Part shown: one piece after another, positions 1-8,618 of the stretch
Position numbering within the stretch: the stretch's first letter is position 1
Layout of the letters: each line of letters starts with the position of its first letter
Assembly (NCBI GenBank): GCA_020431995.1
Contig: JAGQHE010000021.1
Location: 14,702 to 58,752, forward strand
DNA: 44,051 nucleotides
Reading direction: 5' to 3'
Source of the DNA: Candidatus Nitrosopumilus sp.
Lineage (GTDB): Archaea; Thermoproteota; Nitrososphaeria; Nitrososphaerales; Nitrosopumilaceae
The notes under the pieces: generated by a model
What the model was told of the DNA's origin: nothing
Databases searched by the model: none
Seen by the model: only the letters and a program-made list of their open reading frames with translations
Translations under genes and position numbers: made by a program

Positions 1-1161
1 AATAATTTTCTATTTACATCTGAATCGGTAACCGAAGGACATCCAGATAAAATATGCGATAATATTTCAGATGCATTCTTAGATGAATTTCTTAGACAGG
101 ATCCGGATTCACGAGTAGCTGTTGAAACAATGGTTACCACAGATTTTGTGGCTGTTGCAGGTGAAGTAACATCAAAAGCAAATTTTGATAAAAAAGCTCA
201 AGAGGAATTAGTCAGAAAAACAATTAGAGAAATAGGATATAACAACAAAGATTTGATGTTTGATACGGAATCTTGTGAAGTAACATTACGTCTTCATGCT
301 CAAAGTTCAGATATTAGTCAGGGTGTTACTGCAACTGAAAACAAAGAGCAAGGAGCAGGGGATCAGGGACTGATGTTTGGGTATGCAACGAATGAGACTA
401 AGGAGCTTATGCCTATGCCAATATTACTTGCACAGAAACTTGCACAGAAACTTGCAGAAGTAAGAAAAAATAATGTCCTCACATGGATAAGACCTGATGG
501 AAAAACACAAGTGTCTGTAAGATATGTGGATGACAGACCTACGAAAATTGAGACAGTTGTAGTTTCAACACAACATGCACCCGAGGTTTCTCAAGAGGAA
601 ATTTCTAGAGAGATAATCAGCAAAGTAATCAAACCGGTTTTAGGAAGGCTTTGGAATGAAGAAATAAAGATTCACATTAATCCTACTGGGAAATTTGTAA
701 TTGGTGGTCCACATGGAGATGCGGGTTTAACTGGAAGAAAGATTATTGTTGACACATATGGAGGATTTGGAAGACATGGGGGGGGAGCATTTTCAGGGAA
801 AGATCCATCAAAAGTAGATAGATCTGCATGTTACATGTGTAGATATATTGCAAAAAATCTTGTTGCAGCAGGATTAGCTGATAGATGTGAGGTACAACTT
901 GCATATGCAATTGGAGTTGCTGAACCAGTATCACTTTATGTCAATACATTTGGAACAAATAAAATTCCAGAAAATAAGATAGAAGAATTAGTAAGAAAGA
1001 ATTTCGATATGAAACCATCAGGAATCATATCACAGCTAGATTTGAAGAGGCCAATTTATAGAAAAACTGCATCATATGGTCATTTCGGGAGAGATGAACC
1101 AGAATTCACTTGGGAAAAGATAGACAAAGCTCAAATTCTAAAACAGTTTGCCAGTCTCTAG
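1..1161 (+). CDS. metK: S-adenosylmethionine synthetase, 5' end outside window
   Basis: Makes S-adenosylmethionine from methionine and ATP in the cytoplasm, the methyl donor for the cobalamin methyltransferases encoded nearby. The frame is open from base 1, so only a few N-terminal codons are missing. It reads [15 protein letters not shown] at once, then [12 protein letters not shown], and later [16 protein letters not shown]; these are the three hallmark motifs of the bacterial/eukaryotic MetK family, with the catalytic His in EGHPD. The archaeal MAT family known from methanogens is a different protein, so this lineage carries the bacterial-type enzyme. An internal ATG at 130 is not the start, because the conserved N-terminal motif lies upstream of it. 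The last 24 bases overlap the convergent gene on the minus strand. The GGGAF motif is encoded by a run of eight G. Confidence 0.96.
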   Translation, partial: NNFLFTSESVTEGHPDKICDNISDAFLDEFLRQDPDSRVAVETMVTTDFVAVAGEVTSKANFDKKAQEELVRKTIREIGYNNKDLMFDTESCEVTLRLHAQSSDISQGVTATENKEQGAGDQGLMFGYATNETKELMPMPILLAQKLAQKLAEVRKNNVLTWIRPDGKTQVSVRYVDDRPTKIETVVVSTQHAPEVSQEEISREIISKVIKPVLGRLWNEEIKIHINPTGKFVIGGPHGDAGLTGRKIIVDTYGGFGRHGGGAFSGKDPSKVDRSACYMCRYIAKNLVAAGLADRCEVQLAYAIGVAEPVSLYVNTFGTNKIPENKIEELVRKNFDMKPSGIISQLDLKRPIYRKTASYGHFGRDEPEFTWEKIDKAQILKQFASL

Positions 1162-2007
1162 TAATTCCAAGATTGAGTGAAATTTAATTTCAGTAAGTTC
1201 TCTTAATTTTTGATGGTTTCCACCAAAATTACCAATCAAGATATGTAGATCATCTATACCAAAATCAGATTTTGGATTACTGATAGCAGCACGATAAGCA
1301 TATTCTAAATTAATTTTTTTGATACTTGTTTGGGATCTCTTAGAAAAAAGTTGAACATATTTCTTGAAAGATAGATCATTAGGACCAACAAGATCAATTA
1401 TTTTATTTGTGAATTTCGATTGAAAAATGGATTGGAAAATAATTTCTACAACATCATCAATATAGATTGGTTGGATACGATAGTTTCCTGAGCCTGGAAT
1501 TTTAATTTCTCCATGTTTGATTTGCTTTTTTAGATATTTCGTGAAATGATCATCTTTCCCAACAATATATGAGGGTCTAAAAATTGTATAATCCAATCCA
1601 GAACTGATAATAATTTTTTCAGCATTGTATTTAGAAATAAAATATCCTGTGGATGAATTCGATGAAACACCCAAACCGCTTGTATAAACAATTTTTTTTA
1701 TTTTTGCTTTTTTACATAAATTTATAATATTTTTTGTGAGTTCAACATTTATCATGTTATAATCAACAGTTACAGATTGCTTACCAATACCGATAAGATG
1801 GATTAATGCATCAGAATTTTGAATTTTCTGAAGGAGGTTGATTTCATTGTAATTTTTTGAAACAATTTTTAATTCATTCTTAAATTTTTTAAAATTATTT
1901 CTGGATATTGATATTAACTGAATATTTTTTTCAGATAAATATTTTCTTAGGTGTTTAGCTACAAATCCATTAGCACCAGTAATTACTATTTTCTTGTATC
2001 TGTGCAT
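1138..2007 (-). CDS. NAD(P)-binding epimerase/dehydratase-like protein
   Basis: An atypical short-chain dehydrogenase of 289 residues, similar in style to the NDUFA9-like group. The N-terminus reads [13 protein letters not shown], the glycine-rich Rossmann dinucleotide-binding motif (TGxxGFxxxxL). A later [24 protein letters not shown] segment around residues 108-131 (key Tyr and Lys in YxxxK-like spacing) matches the catalytic region of the extended SDR family, followed by a FRPSYIVG segment. The substrate cannot be told from sequence; nucleotide-sugar modification or a complex-I assembly role are both possible. Starts with ATG, and shares a short intergenic region with divergently transcribed cbiD. 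Its 3' end overlaps metK tail to tail by 24 bases. Confidence 0.8.
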   Translation of the reverse strand: MHRYKKIVITGANGFVAKHLRKYLSEKNIQLISISRNNFKKFKNELKIVSKNYNEINLLQKIQNSDALIHLIGIGKQSVTVDYNMINVELTKNIINLCKKAKIKKIVYTSGLGVSSNSSTGYFISKYNAEKIIISSGLDYTIFRPSYIVGKDDHFTKYLKKQIKHGEIKIPGSGNYRIQPIYIDDVVEIIFQSIFQSKFTNKIIDLVGPNDLSFKKYVQLFSKRSQTSIKKINLEYAYRAAISNPKSDFGIDDLHILIGNFGGNHQKLRELTEIKFHSILELLETGKLF

Positions 2008-2085
2008 ATTATTATCAAACCAGTTTTAATTTTAAATCTATGTGGAATATTTTGGAAATTGTCAAATAAGAGTTAATACAGCAAA

Positions 2086-3189
2086 ATGAATACAAAAGGT
2101 GTGGAAGAAAAAAAGGTAAAGTTGAAGACAGGCTATACAACTGGAAGTTCAGCTACGGCAGCAGCCAAGGCCGCATTGCTATCAATTATGAATCAGCAAA
2201 AAATTGAAAATATACATATTTTATTACCAAAACGATCTTTTATTGAAATTCCAATACATTCTTGTGAGTTTGATTTCAATAAATCAAAATGTTCTGTTAT
2301 TAAGAATGGCGGAGATGATCCAGATGTAACTCACGGTGCAGAAATTATTGCAGAGTTATCATTTACAGACAAAATAAATCAAATTGACATTGATGGTGGA
2401 GAAGGAGTTGGAATTGTCACTAAGCCCGGATTAGGTTTGGAAATTAATAAATCAGCAATAAATCCAGTCCCTAAAAAAATGATTGACGAGAACTTGAGAT
2501 TAATTGGTGAGAAAATTCTTCAAAAGAATGGATTCAGAGTTATTATTTCTGTTCCAAAAGGGAGAGAATTGGCATTAAGAACGGATAATCCAAGATTAGG
2601 GATTAAGAACGGAATTTCTATTTTAGGTACTAGTGGAATTGTTATTCCGTTTTCTACAGCATCTTATGCAGCATCAATAAGACAGAATTTGGATGTAGCA
2701 GTTGCCATGGGAAATTATACCGTGGTCCTTACAACAGGTGGAAGAAGTGAAGATTTTGCAAAGAAAATTGTTGATTTGCCAGAACATTGTTTTGTGCAGA
2801 TGGGTGATTTTTCAGGGTATACTATTCAGCAATGTAGTAAAAAGAATATTGAAAAAGCATATGTTGTTGGATTTATTGGAAAACTTGCAAAAATGGCAGC
2901 AGGTGTAAAACAAACTCACGTTAAAGGCTCCAAAGTAGATATGGATTTTCTTTCAGAATTAGCAAGAAAAGCAAATGCTAGTGATTTAGTAATCAAAAGT
3001 ATTAAAAGAGCAAATACAGCTAGACACGTTTCTGAAATAATTCAAGAGAATAATGTCGGTGGATTTTTTGAATTGATTTGTAATGAGACGTATAAACACA
3101 TGAGAAAACATTCAGAGGAAAAAGTTTCAATTGATGTGATATTATTTGATTTTGATGGAAATATCCTTGCTAGGAGGTCAGAAGAGTAA
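2086..3189 (+). CDS. cbiD: Cobalt-precorrin-5B C1-methyltransferase
   Basis: CbiD methylates C1 of the corrin ring in the anaerobic (early cobalt insertion) cobalamin route, using SAM. The 367-residue length fits the family. The N-terminal GYTTGSSATAAAKAA (residues 16-30) is the family hallmark, and HVKGSKVDMDFL near residue 285 is the conserved C-terminal segment. The start ATG is preceded by a short leader without an obvious Shine-Dalgarno sequence. It leads the run cbiD-cbiG-cbiX-cbiC, spaced 31 bases from the cbiG ATG. This places the pathway on the anaerobic branch, because the aerobic route uses CobF instead. Confidence 0.95.
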   Translation: MNTKGVEEKKVKLKTGYTTGSSATAAAKAALLSIMNQQKIENIHILLPKRSFIEIPIHSCEFDFNKSKCSVIKNGGDDPDVTHGAEIIAELSFTDKINQIDIDGGEGVGIVTKPGLGLEINKSAINPVPKKMIDENLRLIGEKILQKNGFRVIISVPKGRELALRTDNPRLGIKNGISILGTSGIVIPFSTASYAASIRQNLDVAVAMGNYTVVLTTGGRSEDFAKKIVDLPEHCFVQMGDFSGYTIQQCSKKNIEKAYVVGFIGKLAKMAAGVKQTHVKGSKVDMDFLSELARKANASDLVIKSIKRANTARHVSEIIQENNVGGFFELICNETYKHMRKHSEEKVSIDVILFDFDGNILARRSEE

Positions 3190-3220
3190 GGTATTTTATT
3201 AAAGTTGAGAAATTTTGTGT

Positions 3221-4273
3221 ATGAAGAATACTTCTGTTCTTGCAATTACCAAAAATGGAGTTAAAATTGGACAAAATTTAAAAAAACTATTTCCAGAATG
3301 GGATATTTATGGCCCCTTGAAACTATCAAATGAAAATAATGACATTATATGGTACTCTATGCCTACATCAGAGAAAATTGCTGATCTTTTTAAAAATAGC
3401 AGTGCATTAATTTGTCTTTTTTCATTAGGTGCAGTAATTAGACTGATTGCACCTCATTTGAAAGATAAAAAAACAGATCCTGCGGTAATTGTAATCGACG
3501 ATAAAATAAATTTTGTAATTAGTGTGTTGTCTGGTCATATTGGAGGAGCTAATGAGTTAACTCAAGAGATAGCAGAAAAATTAGGATCATTACCAGTGAT
3601 AACTACTGCAGCTGATGTTAACAAAACCATATCAGTTGATCTTGTTGGAAGAGAATTGAATTGGAAAATTGATGACGATTCAACTGTAACTGAAATCAGT
3701 GCACATATGGTAAATGAGGAACCCATAGGGGTTTTTCAAGATGCTGGTAAGAAAAAGTGGTGTAAAGAACTGCCAAAAAACGTTTCAACTTATGGAAATT
3801 TACAGGATTTAAAAAAATCAAACTCTAAAGCATATCTCATAATTTCAGACAAAATAATTGATGAGGAATTATCTAGAAAGTCTGTAATATATCGTCCTCC
3901 AAGTTTAGTGATAGGCATTGGATTACACTGGGATACTACAAAAGAAACAATCAAGGAAGGAATTGATTTTTGTTTAGAAAAATTTAATCTGAGTTCAAAA
4001 TCGATTGCAAAACTTGTTTCAATAAAAAAACCACACAATGTCCAAGGATTAATAGATCTTGGAAAAGAAATGAGAATTCCTATTGAATATGTAAACAAAG
4101 AGGATTTAGCTGGGATTTCTGCTCCAAATCCGTCAGAAACTGTAAGGAAGTTTGAAGGAACCGCAAGTGTATCGGAAGCTGCAGCCATCAAGGTTTCTGG
4201 AGGGGAATTGATTGTAGAAAAGCAAAAATTCCCACCAAATTTAACAATAGCAATAGCGAGGATTTTGAGTTGA
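3221..4273 (+). CDS. cbiG: Cobalt-precorrin-5A hydrolase
   Basis: CbiG opens the delta-lactone of cobalt-precorrin-5A and releases acetaldehyde, just before the CbiD step. Two parts are visible: an N-terminal domain with the FSLGAVIRLIAPHL and VLSGHIGGANELT segments (about residues 65-125), and the C-terminal CbiG domain starting at IGIGLHWDT and ending with LAGISAPNPSETV and TASVSEAAAI. An upstream in-frame TTG at 3215 would add two residues; the ATG at 3221 is preferred. In some bacteria CbiG is fused to CbiH; here it stands alone. Its TGA overlaps the TTG start of cbiX, so translation is probably coupled. Confidence 0.93.
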   Translation: MKNTSVLAITKNGVKIGQNLKKLFPEWDIYGPLKLSNENNDIIWYSMPTSEKIADLFKNSSALICLFSLGAVIRLIAPHLKDKKTDPAVIVIDDKINFVISVLSGHIGGANELTQEIAEKLGSLPVITTAADVNKTISVDLVGRELNWKIDDDSTVTEISAHMVNEEPIGVFQDAGKKKWCKELPKNVSTYGNLQDLKKSNSKAYLIISDKIIDEELSRKSVIYRPPSLVIGIGLHWDTTKETIKEGIDFCLEKFNLSSKSIAKLVSIKKPHNVQGLIDLGKEMRIPIEYVNKEDLAGISAPNPSETVRKFEGTASVSEAAAIKVSGGELIVEKQKFPPNLTIAIARILS

Positions 4274-5022
4274 AGAGAGGATTATTGTTAATCGATAGAG
4301 GAAGCAGGGAAAGAGAGGCTTCTGAAGAATTAGAAATAATTTGCAAAGGAGTTCATGCAAAAGGAGGCTATGAGTTTGTTGATTTTTGTTTTTTAGAGGT
4401 TGAACCACCATATATAGAAGATGGCATTATTAAATGTCTTAAACAAGATATTGATTCTTTGACGATAGTCCCTTATTTTTTGTATCCAGGTAGAAAAGTA
4501 AAAAATGCAGTTACTGATGTAATGAAATTCCAAAAAGATACCAACATAAAATTTGTGGTCACTAAACCTATGAGCATGCACAAAACTTTGATAGACATTG
4601 TTGAAAATAGAATATCTGCAACATTACAAGAAAATCAAATAATTCTTCCAAAAAAAGATGTAGATATAATGATTATTGGACATGGCAGTAAAGATCCTAA
4701 TGCTCAAATGTCGTTAAACTATATTGTTAATAGATTAGATAGTTCATATAGAAATGTGAGTAGATGTTGGTTAGAAATAGAGCAACCAGATATTTTTGAA
4801 GGCATACAAAAATGTGAAAAGGATAATCCGAAAGTGCTAGTAATTGTATTTTATTTCCTTCATGAAGGAGCACATGTAAAAACTGATATAAATAATGATT
4901 TGATACCAGCACTAAAAAATTCTAATATAGAAAAAACTTTCATTACAAAACATTTGGGAACAGATCAAAAGATGATAGATTTGATATTAGAGAGAGCAAG
5001 AGAGGTAGAAAATGCAAACTAA
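4270..5022 (+). CDS. cbiX: Two-domain sirohydrochlorin cobaltochelatase-like protein
   Basis: CbiX inserts cobalt into sirohydrochlorin, the committing step of anaerobic cobalamin synthesis. The 250-residue protein holds two CbiX repeats, as in the long bacterial form. The C-half has the two expected metal-ligand histidines, His138 in IIGHGSKDP and His202 in FLHEGAHVKTD. The N-half has Arg10 in LLIDRGSRE and Lys76 in FLYPGRKVK at the same two places, so it probably does not bind metal. The TTG start overlaps the cbiG stop (TTGA), and the 3' end overlaps cbiC by 11 bases, which fixes the start by context. The first half may act as a scaffold or carry out another task. Confidence 0.85.
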   Translation: MKRGLLLIDRGSREREASEELEIICKGVHAKGGYEFVDFCFLEVEPPYIEDGIIKCLKQDIDSLTIVPYFLYPGRKVKNAVTDVMKFQKDTNIKFVVTKPMSMHKTLIDIVENRISATLQENQIILPKKDVDIMIIGHGSKDPNAQMSLNYIVNRLDSSYRNVSRCWLEIEQPDIFEGIQKCEKDNPKVLVIVFYFLHEGAHVKTDINNDLIPALKNSNIEKTFITKHLGTDQKMIDLILERAREVENAN

Positions 5023-5653
5023 GAAAGGGCAATCAATTGAGGATGCCAGTATGCAAATGATTGAAGAAGAAATTGGCATACATCAATATAATGAAAAAGA
5101 ATGGCCTATTGTAAGAAGAATAATTCACTCAACAGCGGATTTTGATTTTGCAGACAAAAATAGAATAATGTTTCATAAGGATGCAATCCAAAGTGGCATG
5201 AATGCTTTAAGAAATGGATGTAGTATAGTAGTTGATGTTAATGGAGTAATTGGAGGTTTAAATAAACAGAATCTTAAAGATTTCAAAAATAACGTAATTT
5301 GCAATATTTCCAATCCGAAAATAATGGAATTGGCAAAAAAGGAGGGAAAAACTCGCTCCCAGGTATCCATGAGAGTGTCTAAATTACATATTAATGGAGG
5401 CATAGTGGCTATTGGCAATGCACCTACTGCGCTTCAAGAAGTAATTCAGATGGTGAAGGAAGGCATTATCAAACCTGCATTAATAATTGGAATACCAGTT
5501 GGATTCATCTGTGCTGCAGAATCAAAAGAGCAGTTATCAAAATTAGAAGATGTCCCATTTATTACGAATGTTGGTAGAAAAGGAGGTAGCTCATCAGCTT
5601 CTGCCATAATCAATGCAATTTTTAAATTAATTAGAGCAGAGTTAGCTTCTTGA
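5012..5653 (+). CDS. cbiC: Cobalt-precorrin-8 methylmutase
   Basis: CbiC/CobH moves the C11 methyl group to C12, giving cobyrinate. In this 213-residue protein the RIIHSTADFDFA segment carries the catalytic His39, and ALRNGCSIVVDVNGV and IPVGFICAAESKEQL follow in family order. A glycine- and serine-rich stretch with GRKGGSSSASAIINA closes the C-terminus. The ATG lies inside the end of cbiX (11-base overlap), so it is the last gene of a translationally coupled run. The 3' end overlaps convergent cbiA by 12 bases. Confidence 0.94.
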   Translation: MQTKKGQSIEDASMQMIEEEIGIHQYNEKEWPIVRRIIHSTADFDFADKNRIMFHKDAIQSGMNALRNGCSIVVDVNGVIGGLNKQNLKDFKNNVICNISNPKIMELAKKEGKTRSQVSMRVSKLHINGGIVAIGNAPTALQEVIQMVKEGIIKPALIIGIPVGFICAAESKEQLSKLEDVPFITNVGRKGGSSSASAIINAIFKLIRAELAS

Positions 5654-6997
5654 ATAGCCTATACAATTTTTAACAAAAATTTGTGCATAATTTGAACTGT
5701 CAAAATAGAGATGGCAATAAGAAGCAAGTGTGTTGTGTACTACTAATCCATCTTGATGTTTTTTTATTCCCTCACCAATTTCTAAATCATATGCAAACTT
5801 TGAATCAGATGAAATCGAATCTAATTGTGAATAATGGAATTCATGACCCTGAAAATAATGTAATTTGTCAGATATTATGTTCTTTTGAGTGATCTTCCCT
5901 TTGGTATAATTAAGTCTCATTTTCTTTGTCATTTTGGTTTCAGCATCAAATAGACCAACCATTTTGTAATTTTTATTATCTGAAACAATAGATTTTGTCA
6001 GATACATCAATCCACCACATTCAGCATAAATTGGAAGGTTGTCTTCAGCCAATTTTTTAATTACTTTTTTTATAGTGATGTTTTTTTCAAGTGAATTACC
6101 TAAAACTTCAGGAAAGCCCCCTCCAATATAAAGTCCATCGCATTTTGGTATTTTTTTATCATTAATAGGACTAAAGAATTTCAGATTCGCTCCTTCACGT
6201 CGTAGTGCTTCAAGATTATTTTGATAATAGAAATTAAATGAAGTGTCAAGGGCAACTGCAATTGTGGTTTTTGGTTTTTTGTATGCAGATTTTGATTTTT
6301 GTGGTAAAGGGATTGGATTTGTTATGATTTTGATAATTTGATCTATGTCTAAAAATTTTGAAATTATTTTTGATATTTTTTCAATTTGGATTTTTAGTGT
6401 GTTATTGTCTAGTGTTGATATCAATCCTAAATGGCGTGATTCCAAATTTAGAGTTGGGTTTTTTGGAATGATGCCAATTATTGGAATTTTAGTTTTTTCT
6501 AGTGCAGTTTTACACAAAAATTCATGTTTTTTGCTACCTATTTTGTTAAGAATGATTCCAGCAATACGTGAATTTCTATGAAATTTTTGAAATCCAAGTG
6601 TAGTTGCAGCGATAGAACGGGCTGTTTTGCTGGCATCCAAAATTAAGAGTACAGGGGACTTTGTAATTGAAGCTACATGATGAGTACTAGCATAATTTGA
6701 ATTTCCACCAAAACCATCATAGTAACCCATCACGCCCTCAATTACAGATATGCTTGATTTTGAATTTACAATAAAACTATCCAACACTTGATTTTTTCCC
6801 ATTAACCAAACATCCAAGTTATATGCTTGACGTTTTGAGATGCTTGAAAGATAGCTTGGATCAATATAATCTGGACCTACTTTAAATGGTTGTACCGAGT
6901 AACCTCGTTTTTGTAAAGCATGAATAATAGAACATGTGATGGATGTTTTTCCAACCCCACTTGTAGTACCTGCTAATACAATTCTAGGAATTTGCAA
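5642..6997 (-). CDS. cbiA: Cobyrinate a,c-diamide synthase
   Basis: CbiA amidates the a and c side chains of cobyrinate with glutamine and ATP. It has an N-terminal P-loop-like domain (GTTSGVGKTS, residues 10-19) with FKVGPDYIDPSY just after it, as is usual for the dethiobiotin synthetase-like fold. A C-terminal class I glutamine amidotransferase domain carries the nucleophile Cys in YAECGGLMYL and the late GHEFHYSQ segment. The 451-residue length is normal. The start is TTG; the nearby ATG at 7004 is out of frame. A palindromic ATTTAAAT box sits 25-32 bases upstream, which would give an almost leaderless transcript. Confidence 0.95.
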   Translation of the reverse strand: MQIPRIVLAGTTSGVGKTSITCSIIHALQKRGYSVQPFKVGPDYIDPSYLSSISKRQAYNLDVWLMGKNQVLDSFIVNSKSSISVIEGVMGYYDGFGGNSNYASTHHVASITKSPVLLILDASKTARSIAATTLGFQKFHRNSRIAGIILNKIGSKKHEFLCKTALEKTKIPIIGIIPKNPTLNLESRHLGLISTLDNNTLKIQIEKISKIISKFLDIDQIIKIITNPIPLPQKSKSAYKKPKTTIAVALDTSFNFYYQNNLEALRREGANLKFFSPINDKKIPKCDGLYIGGGFPEVLGNSLEKNITIKKVIKKLAEDNLPIYAECGGLMYLTKSIVSDNKNYKMVGLFDAETKMTKKMRLNYTKGKITQKNIISDKLHYFQGHEFHYSQLDSISSDSKFAYDLEIGEGIKKHQDGLVVHNTLASYCHLYFDSSNYAQIFVKNCIGYSRS

Positions 6998-7085
6998 TTT
7001 GCATAGCTAGAATGATTTTTTATTTAAATTGATACGTTTTAAGGAAATACTTAATGTTTTTACCCAGATTCTTTGAACATTGTCT
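6998..7085. promoter_or_regulatory. Divergent promoter region between cbiA and cobA
   Basis: This 88-base AT-rich spacer separates two divergently read cobalamin genes. The palindrome ATTTAAAT at 7022-7029 can serve as a TATA box in either direction. It is 25-32 bases upstream of the cbiA TTG, the spacing expected for leaderless transcription. A second TATA-like stretch, TTTTAAGG, near 7037-7044 is better placed for cobA. No cobalamin riboswitch-like structure is visible. This is inferred from spacing only. Confidence 0.35.
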
Positions 7086-7619
7086 ATGGAAAAGGATGGG
7101 TTAACTATTGTATATACAGGAAAAGGCAAGGGTAAAACAACTGCAGCATTAGGAATTGCATTACGAGCAACAGGTTATGGGAAAAAAATTTGCATGATTC
7201 AGTTCATCAAAGGTTCATGGCACTATGGTGAAATGGATTCTTCTAAGAGACTTGAGCCTGAATTTGAAATGATTGCAGTAGGCAAAGGGTTTGTTGGGAT
7301 AATTGATGATAAAAATCCCAGAGAAGATCATCAAAAAATTGCAAAGGAGGCAGTTAGAATCAGCAATGAAAAAATTCAATCAGGGAAATATGACATAGTG
7401 ATTTTAGATGAAATTAATTATGCAGTAAATCTTGGATTGATTCCAGTCGAGGACGTCCTAAACATAATTAAATCAAAACCACAAGAAGTGGATTTAGTGT
7501 TAACAGGAAACTATGCCACAGACAAAGTAATTGAAGTATCTGATTTAGTCACTGAAATGAAAGAGGTCAAACATCCATTTAGGCAAGGTATCAAAGCTAG
7601 GAGAGGAATTGATTTCTAG
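7086..7619 (+). CDS. cobA: Cob(I)alamin adenosyltransferase (CobA/CobO type)
   Basis: Transfers the 5'-deoxyadenosyl group of ATP to cob(I)alamin or corrinoid precursors, giving the coenzyme form. The Walker-type P-loop TGKGKGKTTAALG (about residues 8-20) and the VILDEINYAVNLGL segment are hallmarks of the CobA/CobO/BtuR family, as distinct from PduO. A TTG two codons upstream (7080) is in frame, but the ATG is the more likely start and gives 177 residues. It sits between cbiA (divergent) and aIF2 alpha (40 bases downstream, same strand). Confidence 0.93.
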   Translation: MEKDGLTIVYTGKGKGKTTAALGIALRATGYGKKICMIQFIKGSWHYGEMDSSKRLEPEFEMIAVGKGFVGIIDDKNPREDHQKIAKEAVRISNEKIQSGKYDIVILDEINYAVNLGLIPVEDVLNIIKSKPQEVDLVLTGNYATDKVIEVSDLVTEMKEVKHPFRQGIKARRGIDF

Positions 7620-7659
7620 CCAGCAACATTAATTTACGCATGAATAAGTTTTAGAAGAA

Positions 7660-8457
7660 ATGTCTACTGAAATTCAAGAAATGCCTGAACAGGGGGAAAT
7701 TGTTCTAGCTACGGTTACAAAGGTAATGGATCATGGGGCATATGTTACATTAGATGAATATGGCGATATTCAGGGGTTTTTACATATCTCAGAGATTGCT
7801 CCAGGTTGGATTAGATCAGTAAACAGATTTGTCAGAGATGGTGAGAAAAAAGTTCTCCTTGTTAAAAAAGTTAATTCTCAACGTGGGGATATTGATTTAT
7901 CGTTAAAACAAGTATCAAAAGATCAGAAAAAGCAAAAGCTGAAAGAAGTTAAGAAGTTTGAAAAAGGCAAAACAATATTACAAAATGTTAAAGAAAAAGC
8001 GAAATTAACAGATAAAGAAATTGAGAAATTAGAAGACAGCATATATTCAAAGTTCGATTCAGTTTATGACGCATTTATAGAAATTGGACGAAATGGAATT
8101 GAATCTGTAAAAGACTTAAAGCTTGCAAAAAAAACAGCAACTGCAATTGAAGAAATTTGCTCAAAAATCAAACTTCCATCAGTCGAAATAAGAGGAATTA
8201 TGGAAATCACAAATGAAAAATCGGATGGAGTTGAAATTATCAAGAAGGTATTGCTAGACGTGTTAAAAAAAGATTCCACCATAGATATTACGTATTTGGG
8301 TGCGCCAAAATATAGATTGTCAATTACTTCACAAGATTTTAAATCTGCTGAAAAATCACTGAAGCCAATTATCGAGGAAATTCAAACTAACATAGAAAAG
8401 AAAAAAGGTTCATTCAAATTTATTAGAGAAGAGTCAAAGAAGACAAGAGATAATTAA
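7660..8457 (+). CDS. Translation initiation factor aIF2 subunit alpha
   Basis: Alpha subunit of the archaeal aIF2 heterotrimer, which brings initiator Met-tRNA to the ribosome. The N-terminal S1 (OB-fold) domain is clear: [18 protein letters not shown], then [17 protein letters not shown] helical middle follows, and an alpha-beta C-terminal domain binds the gamma subunit. The 265-residue length is typical. The gamma subunit is encoded 3 kb away on the other strand. nop10 starts one base after its stop codon, an arrangement seen in many archaea. Confidence 0.95.
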   Translation: MSTEIQEMPEQGEIVLATVTKVMDHGAYVTLDEYGDIQGFLHISEIAPGWIRSVNRFVRDGEKKVLLVKKVNSQRGDIDLSLKQVSKDQKKQKLKEVKKFEKGKTILQNVKEKAKLTDKEIEKLEDSIYSKFDSVYDAFIEIGRNGIESVKDLKLAKKTATAIEEICSKIKLPSVEIRGIMEITNEKSDGVEIIKKVLLDVLKKDSTIDITYLGAPKYRLSITSQDFKSAEKSLKPIIEEIQTNIEKKKGSFKFIREESKKTRDN

Positions 8458-8458
8458 G

Positions 8459-8614
8459 ATGAGATTCCTACTAAGAAAATGTCCAAAGTGTAATCATTAT
8501 ACTTTGAAAGAAAAATGCCCCAAGTGCGGAGAAGAGACAATTTCAGTACATCCTGCTAAATTTTCACCAGATGACAAATATATGCGATATAGATTAGCTG
8601 AAAGATACAACTAG
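8459..8614 (+). CDS. nop10: H/ACA ribonucleoprotein subunit Nop10
   Basis: A 51-residue zinc ribbon protein, too short for most gene finders. Nop10 is the small core subunit of H/ACA RNPs, which pseudouridylate rRNA together with Cbf5, Gar1 and L7Ae. The reading frame gives [17 protein letters not shown] then [18 protein letters not shown], that is two CPxC zinc knuckles followed by the conserved HPAKFSPxDKYxxYR tail. It starts one base after the aIF2 alpha stop, so the two are almost certainly co-transcribed. The presence of Nop10 implies H/ACA guide RNAs elsewhere. Confidence 0.95.
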   Translation: MRFLLRKCPKCNHYTLKEKCPKCGEETISVHPAKFSPDDKYMRYRLAERYN

Positions 8615-8618
8615 AGAT

